Shown one piece after another: positions 59,879-64,000 of a stretch of DNA of 64,000 bases. Positions within the stretch are counted from its first letter, which is position 1. The number at the start of each line of letters is the position of its first letter. The notes below the pieces were generated by a model. It did not search any database, was not told the origin of the DNA, and saw only the letters and a list, made by a program, of their open reading frames with translations. The position numbers and the translations under genes are program-made. This DNA is from Streptomyces sp. ISL-10 (GTDB lineage: Bacteria > Actinomycetota > Actinomycetes > Streptomycetales > Streptomycetaceae): positions 124,001-188,000 of the forward strand of contig NZ_JAGGOJ010000020.1 in NCBI RefSeq assembly GCF_018614575.1, written 5' to 3'.

Positions 59879-61054
59879 ATGTTCCACGCTGCGCACGGAT
59901 ATCAGAGGGCTCCGATCCCCGAGGCTCCGGAGTCGGGACCCACCCCCGCCGCCCGGGCGGCGACCGCTCCCGCCACGGCGGGGACCGGCCTGAAGTCAGC
60001 TCCGGGCCCGGCTCCGGAGCCGAAGAAGCCCGCCGGCCGCGACGCCTACTTCGACAACGCGAAGTATCTGGCCATCGTGCTGGTGGCCGTCGCGCACGCC
60101 TGGGAGCCGGTGATGGACGGCAGCCGGGCGGCCCGCGCGCTGTACATGATCGTCTACACGTTCCACATGCCGGCGTTCATCATCATCTCCGGCTACTTCT
60201 CGCGCAGTTACCAGGGCAAACCGCATCAGCTGCGCAGGCTGCTGACCGGGATCGCGCTGCCGTACGTCGTCTTCGAGGTGGCGTACTCCCTGTTCGCCCG
60301 GTACGCGAACGACGACCCCGGGCATCCGCTCAGCCTGCTCGACCCCTTCTATCTGACCTGGTTCCTGGCCGCGCTCTTCATCTGGCGGCTGACCACACCA
60401 CTGTGGCGGATCGTGCGGCGGCCGCTGCCGATCGCGCTGGTCGTCGCCACGCTCGCGGCGCTCACGCCGGACATCGGGGCGGACCTCAATCTGCAGCGGG
60501 TTCTGCAGTTCCTGCCCTTCTTCGTGCTGGGCCTGTGCCTCAAGCCGGAGCACTTCGAGCTGGTGCGGCGGCGCGAGGTGCGGCTGCTGACGCTGCCGCT
60601 GCTCGCCGGCACGGCACTGTTCGCGTACTGGGTCGCGCCGCGGATGAGGCTCAACTGGTTCTACCGGTCGAGCAGCGTGCAGGAGCTCGGGGCCCCGTGG
60701 TGGTCGGGGGTCGTGGTCTTCCTCGGCCTGTTCGCGTGTGCGCTGGTCCTGTCGGTCGCCTTCCTCGCCTGGGTGCCGGGGCGCAGGAACTGGATGACGG
60801 CCCTGGGCGCGGGGACCATCTGCGGCTATGTGCTGCACGGCTTCCTGGTCAAGGGCGGCGACTACTTCGGCGTCTTCGAGGAGAACGACTGGCTCGGCAG
60901 CCCGCTCGGCCTGGTCCTTGTCTCGCTGTTCGCGGCGGGCGCGGTCACGCTGCTGTGCACCCCGCCGGTCCGGCGGGCGCTGCGGCCCGTCACCGAGCCC
61001 GAGATGACGTGGGCGTTCCGCAGGGACCGCGCGGAGGTCGGCGCGCGTCGCTGA
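59879..61054 (+). CDS. Acyltransferase family membrane protein (Acyl_transf_3 type)
   Basis: 391 residues. After a 50-residue Pro/Ala-rich cytoplasmic start comes 'FDNAKYLAIVLVAVAHAWEP', with the family His, then 'TFHMPAFIIISGYFSR' and about ten membrane helices. Closest in style to fucose 4-O-acetylase-like proteins, which O-acylate sugars or lipids on the cell surface. Monocistronic; the acceptor is unknown. Confidence 0.88.
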   Translation: MFHAAHGYQRAPIPEAPESGPTPAARAATAPATAGTGLKSAPGPAPEPKKPAGRDAYFDNAKYLAIVLVAVAHAWEPVMDGSRAARALYMIVYTFHMPAFIIISGYFSRSYQGKPHQLRRLLTGIALPYVVFEVAYSLFARYANDDPGHPLSLLDPFYLTWFLAALFIWRLTTPLWRIVRRPLPIALVVATLAALTPDIGADLNLQRVLQFLPFFVLGLCLKPEHFELVRRREVRLLTLPLLAGTALFAYWVAPRMRLNWFYRSSSVQELGAPWWSGVVVFLGLFACALVLSVAFLAWVPGRRNWMTALGAGTICGYVLHGFLVKGGDYFGVFEENDWLGSPLGLVLVSLFAAGAVTLLCTPPVRRALRPVTEPEMTWAFRRDRAEVGARR

Positions 61055-61062
61055 GACACCCC

Positions 61063-61094
61063 GAGGACGCCGGGCCTCAGGCCCCGGCGTCCTC
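61063..61094. terminator. Shared terminator between the acyltransferase and HD-domain genes
   Basis: A perfect 12-bp stem (GAGGACGCCGGG and complement) with an 8-base loop, overlapping the last codons of the convergent HD gene. Confidence 0.6.
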
Positions 61095-61535
61095 CAGGCC
61101 CAGCAGCCGCCGCGTCCTCGCGTACTTCTCGGTCAGCCTGGCGCGCGTCTCCTCGTCGAGCAGGGCCAGGCGCGCGGGGTCGGAGTTGTGCGCCAGGTCC
61201 GCCTCCTTCACGACGAGTGCGCCCGGTGTGGTCAGGATGCGCCGGGTGTACGACGTCAGGTCCTCGCCCTCACGCTTGGTGAGGGCGAGAACCATGTCCT
61301 TCACTGACTGCGGCAGCGCCGCGCCGTCCAGCCATTCACGGCTCAGTGCGTCGTCCTCGATGGCGTCGTGCAGCCAGGCCGCGGCGATCTGCTCCTGACT
61401 CCCGCCCCTGGCGCGTACGCCCTCCGCCACGGCGGCGATGTGTTCGGTGTACGGGCGTCCGGCCTTGTCCGTCTGGCCGGCGTGGGCCTCGCGGGCGATG
61501 GCTTCGATCTCGGCCGGGCTCAGGTTCTGCGGCAT
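61077..61535 (-). CDS. HD-domain protein, MESH1/RelA-hydrolase-like
   Basis: 152 residues from the ATG at 61535 ('MPQNLSPAEIEAIAREAHAG'). The metal-binding pattern 'AREAHAGQTDKAGRPYTEHI' ... 'AAAWLHDAIEDD' matches HD_4 domains related to the (p)ppGpp hydrolase of SpoT and MESH1. The later Asn/Asp of that family may be 'KEADLAHNSD'. A nucleotide phosphohydrolase role is likely; the substrate is not provable here. Confidence 0.82.
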   Translation of the reverse strand: MPQNLSPAEIEAIAREAHAGQTDKAGRPYTEHIAAVAEGVRARGGSQEQIAAAWLHDAIEDDALSREWLDGAALPQSVKDMVLALTKREGEDLTSYTRRILTTPGALVVKEADLAHNSDPARLALLDEETRARLTEKYARTRRLLGLEDAGA

Positions 61536-61598
61536 GGCACGACTGTACGGCTCCGGAAGCCGCCGCACCCCGAAGAACGCCGCGGCCGGGGCGCGACA

Positions 61599-62744
61599 CT
61601 AGGGCCGGCGGCACAGCAGAAGCAGCGCCCGGTCGTCGTTGACGTCCTTGGCGACCGCCTCGATCAGGTGCCAGGCCGCGCCCTCGAAGCCGGGGCCCAC
61701 ATAGCGGTCGGCCTCGCCGGTGAGGCGGTCGATGCCCTCGCTGATGTCCCGCCCCGACGCCTCCACCAGGCCGTCGGTGAACAGCATCAGTACGTCGCCG
61801 GGACGCAGGGTGCCCTTGACCGGGTCGAACTGCGCCCTGTCGTAGATCCCGAGGAGCGGGCCCTCGGCAGCCTTCTCCTCCCAGCGGCCGCTGCCCGCGT
61901 GCAGCTGGAGCGCGGGCAGATGGCCCGCGGACAGCAGCTCGTAGTCGCCGGACTCCAGGTCGAGGACCAGATGGATGGAGGTCGCGAAGCCCTCGTCCCA
62001 GTCCTGGCGCAGGAGGTAGCCGTTGGCCGCGGGCAGGAAGGCGTGCGGCGGGAGCGAGCCGAGCAGTCCGCCGAAGGCGCCGGACAGCAACAGCGCCCGG
62101 GACGCCGCGTCCATGCCCTTGCCGGAGACGTCGGTGAGGACGACCTCCAGGGTCCTGCCGCCGTTCGTACGGGCCGCGACCACGAAGTCGCCGGAGAAGG
62201 ACTGACCGCCCGCCGGGCGCAGGGCCATCTCGCGGTGCCAGCCCTGCGGCAGCCGCGGCAGCGCGCTCTGGACCCGGATGCGTTCGCGCAGGTCGAAGAG
62301 CATGGTGCCGCCGCGCCGCCACGGCACGCCCACCCTGGCCCGGAACTGTGCGATCAGCAGCCCGAAGAAGCCGCAGGCCGCCACGACCAGCACCGTGCCG
62401 GGCGTGACCCTGGCCGGGCCCTCGGTGTACGGCCCGAGCACTATGGATTCCACTATCAGCGCGCCCGCCGCCGTGGCGTACAGGCCGATGAGGCTGGCGG
62501 GGCGCAGCAGCAGTCCGCCGGCGACGATCGGCAGCACCAGTGCGACCGGTGAGAACCACACCGGCGAGGCGATCGTGCCCCAGGTGATGGCGGGGATGGT
62601 CAACAGCAGTCCGGCGAACGCGATCCGGTCGGAGCCGCCACCGCGGAAGTAGTCGACGGCGGACCGGCGCATGGCGGTACGGACCCGGTAGACGGCTTTC
62701 CGCATCCGGGCCGTGAACGAGTCTGCTGCTGCGCCGCGGGCCAT
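61599..62744 (-). CDS. PP2C-type (SpoIIE) protein phosphatase with membrane anchor
   Basis: 381 residues. About four membrane helices in residues 40-135 ('IAFAGLLLTIPAITWGTIAS' first), then a SpoIIE phosphatase domain with metal-binding Asp in 'SFSGDFVVA', 'LTDVSGKGMDAASRAL' and 'MLFTDGLVEASG'. Streptomyces have many such enzymes that dephosphorylate anti-sigma antagonists. No linked anti-sigma gene here. Confidence 0.92.
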   Translation of the reverse strand: MARGAAADSFTARMRKAVYRVRTAMRRSAVDYFRGGGSDRIAFAGLLLTIPAITWGTIASPVWFSPVALVLPIVAGGLLLRPASLIGLYATAAGALIVESIVLGPYTEGPARVTPGTVLVVAACGFFGLLIAQFRARVGVPWRRGGTMLFDLRERIRVQSALPRLPQGWHREMALRPAGGQSFSGDFVVAARTNGGRTLEVVLTDVSGKGMDAASRALLLSGAFGGLLGSLPPHAFLPAANGYLLRQDWDEGFATSIHLVLDLESGDYELLSAGHLPALQLHAGSGRWEEKAAEGPLLGIYDRAQFDPVKGTLRPGDVLMLFTDGLVEASGRDISEGIDRLTGEADRYVGPGFEGAAWHLIEAVAKDVNDDRALLLLCRRP

Positions 62745-62852
62745 TGCGGTGGACCCTATCCATCCAGCGCGGCCCGCGTGCAGGGGGACCCCCGCGACAA
62801 TGCGTTCGAAACTCGGTCGCGACGGGCAGCTCGCCGCTGCTAGTCATGGCAT

Positions 62853-64000
62853 ATGACGACTCAACTCCGGGTGTTGCAGCGGTCCGAGTGGGACCAGTGG
62901 TACGGGAAACTGGAGCGCGCCTTCGGGGGTGTCGCCGATTCCCGGCAGGAGCGCAGGCTGTTCGAGTCGTTGACCGAGCTCGACCGGTCGCTGGCCGCGT
63001 GGGACGGCGACGAGTGCGTCGGCACGGCCGGGGCGTTCACGTTCCAGGTGTCGGTGCCGGGCGGCGCCATGGTGCCCGCGGCGGGCGTGACGATGGTGAG
63101 CGTCGCGGCGACGCACCGCCGGCGCGGCATCCTCACCTCGATGATGCGCCGCCAACTCGACGACGTCCGCGCCCTGGGCGAGCCGCTCGCGGTGCTCACC
63201 GCATCCGAGCCCGTGATCTACGGGCGGTTCGGGTACGGCACGGCCAGCCACCAGATGTCCGTGGAGATCGACTCCTCGCGGGTGCGGATCCTCGTCCCAC
63301 CGGGCACGGACGACGTACGGCTGCGCTTCGTGACGGTCGAGGAGGGCGCCGACGCCTGTGAGCGGGTGTACCGGCGCACAATCGGCTCACGGCCGGGAAT
63401 GCTCGCCCGTACCCCGGGCTGGGAGGGCCTGGCGCTGCTGGATCCGCCGAGCGAGCGCGAGGGGGCGTCGCCGATGCAGTGCGTCCTCGCCGAGCGGGGC
63501 GGCGAGGTCGTGGGCTACGTCCGCTTCCACAACAAGCCCGAGTCGTCGCCGGCCGGCCCGGAGGGCTCCGTCTCGGTCCGGCAACTCGACGCACTGGATC
63601 CCGCGGCGTACGCGGCGCTGTGGCGGTTCCTGTGCGGGATCGACCTGACGTCGACCGTGCAGGCGCGCAACCGGCCGGCGGACGACCCGCTGCTGCACCT
63701 GGTGACGGACGTGCGCCGGTGCAACGTACGGCTGAGGGACTCGCTGCACGTGCGGCTGGTGGACGTGGGCGCCGCGCTGGCGGCGCGGACCTACCAGGCG
63801 CAGGTCGATGTGGTGCTCGACGTCGAGGACGCCTTCTGCCCCTGGAACAGCGGGCGCTGGCGGCTGACCGGCGACGCGAAGGGCGCGTCCTGCGAGCGCA
63901 CCGAGGATGCCGCGGAACTGGCGCTGTCCGTGCGGGAGTTGGGGGCGGCGTACCTGGGCGGCGTGTCGCTGTCGTCGCTCGCGGGTGCGGGGCGGGTGCG
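62853..64000 (+). CDS. Eis-like GNAT N-acetyltransferase (3' end outside window)
   Basis: Open from the ATG at 62853 to the window end, at least 382 residues. Start 'MTTQLRVLQRSEWDQWYGKL'; first GNAT domain with acetyl-CoA loop 'VSVAATHRRRGILTSMM' (about residues 82-98) and 'YGRFGYGTASHQMSVEI', the Eis hallmark; then a second GNAT-like part and the beginning of the SCP2-like C-terminus. Eis-type enzymes acetylate amines, including aminoglycosides. No clear ribosome site. Divergent from the phosphatase gene. Confidence 0.88.
   Translation, partial: MTTQLRVLQRSEWDQWYGKLERAFGGVADSRQERRLFESLTELDRSLAAWDGDECVGTAGAFTFQVSVPGGAMVPAAGVTMVSVAATHRRRGILTSMMRRQLDDVRALGEPLAVLTASEPVIYGRFGYGTASHQMSVEIDSSRVRILVPPGTDDVRLRFVTVEEGADACERVYRRTIGSRPGMLARTPGWEGLALLDPPSEREGASPMQCVLAERGGEVVGYVRFHNKPESSPAGPEGSVSVRQLDALDPAAYAALWRFLCGIDLTSTVQARNRPADDPLLHLVTDVRRCNVRLRDSLHVRLVDVGAALAARTYQAQVDVVLDVEDAFCPWNSGRWRLTGDAKGASCERTEDAAELALSVRELGAAYLGGVSLSSLAGAGRV

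Noticed and set aside
62744..63361. Plus-strand 205-codon frame overlapping the GNAT gene
   Set aside because: Arg/Gly-rich shadow; the frame from 62853 shows clear GNAT/Eis motifs and runs to the window end.

Overview
The window is high-GC actinobacterial DNA, almost certainly a Streptomyces chromosome. Supporting signs are the third-position GC bias, GTG/TTG starts, a giant RNase E/G with an Ala/Pro/Arg-rich extension, an mreBCD-pbp2-rodA morphogenesis cluster, and the order obg-rpmA-rplU-rne ... ndk-folC-valS ... clpX-clpP2-clpP1-tig. From memory this matches the S. coelicolor SCO2590-SCO2625 neighbourhood. Most genes lie on the minus strand.

Region 1 (1-12498 and 15445-17472) is a cell-wall glycopolymer (teichoic acid type) locus. 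It holds all four dTDP-L-rhamnose genes (rmlC on the plus strand; rmlD, rmlB and rmlA overlapping on the minus strand), glycosyltransferases of families GT2 and GT4, a membrane-linked CDP-glycerol/ribitol phosphotransferase-like protein, a fused cytidylyltransferase-dehydrogenase expected to make CDP-ribitol, and a SAM methyltransferase. Together they could make and assemble a ribitol-phosphate polymer decorated with rhamnose.

Region 2 (12892-25097) is housekeeping: obgE, rpmA, rplU, then rne. Between them is a roughly 1-kb non-coding stretch (17473-18497) with an 85-bp tandem duplication and a frameshifted fragment of an RpiR-family regulator. After rne come a DUF2344/TIGR03936 protein and an unusual membrane protein built from internal repeats.

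Region 3 (25246-31244) is a small (about 6 kb) integrated element with a large serine recombinase. It sits in the last codons of a B12-binding radical SAM gene, and a 14-bp core is repeated at both ends. The element supplies a replacement 3' end of the same length, so the host gene still reads through. Cargo: a phage-type regulatory operon (small protein, DUF6879, XRE/DUF5753, two Cys/His mini-proteins), a hypothetical gene and a decayed resolvase.

Region 4 (31208-52155): radical SAM gene, CYTH-CHAD protein, rodA, pbp2, mreD, mreC, mreB, ndk, DUF4233, folC, valS, a secreted-domain membrane protein, clpX, clpP2, clpP1 and tig, with a ClgR-like operator upstream of clpP1.

Region 5 (52302-59102): tRNA-Pro, then tRNA-Gly whose 3' half is the left attachment site of a 6.5-kb pSAM2-type (AICE) element: tyrosine integrase, excisionase, RepSA-type initiator, a Cys-rich hypothetical, a divergent GntR (KorSA-like) regulator with a clear palindromic operator, an XRE/TPR regulator, a long cruciform-forming sequence and a 64-aa membrane mini-protein. 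No FtsK/SpoIIIE-like Tra gene is present. The right end is a perfect 44-bp tRNA-Gly repeat followed by a terminator hairpin that the left end also carries in variant form.

Region 6 (59252-64000) has a small membrane protein, an acyltransferase, an HD-domain protein, a SpoIIE-type phosphatase and a truncated Eis-like GNAT acetyltransferase running off the window.
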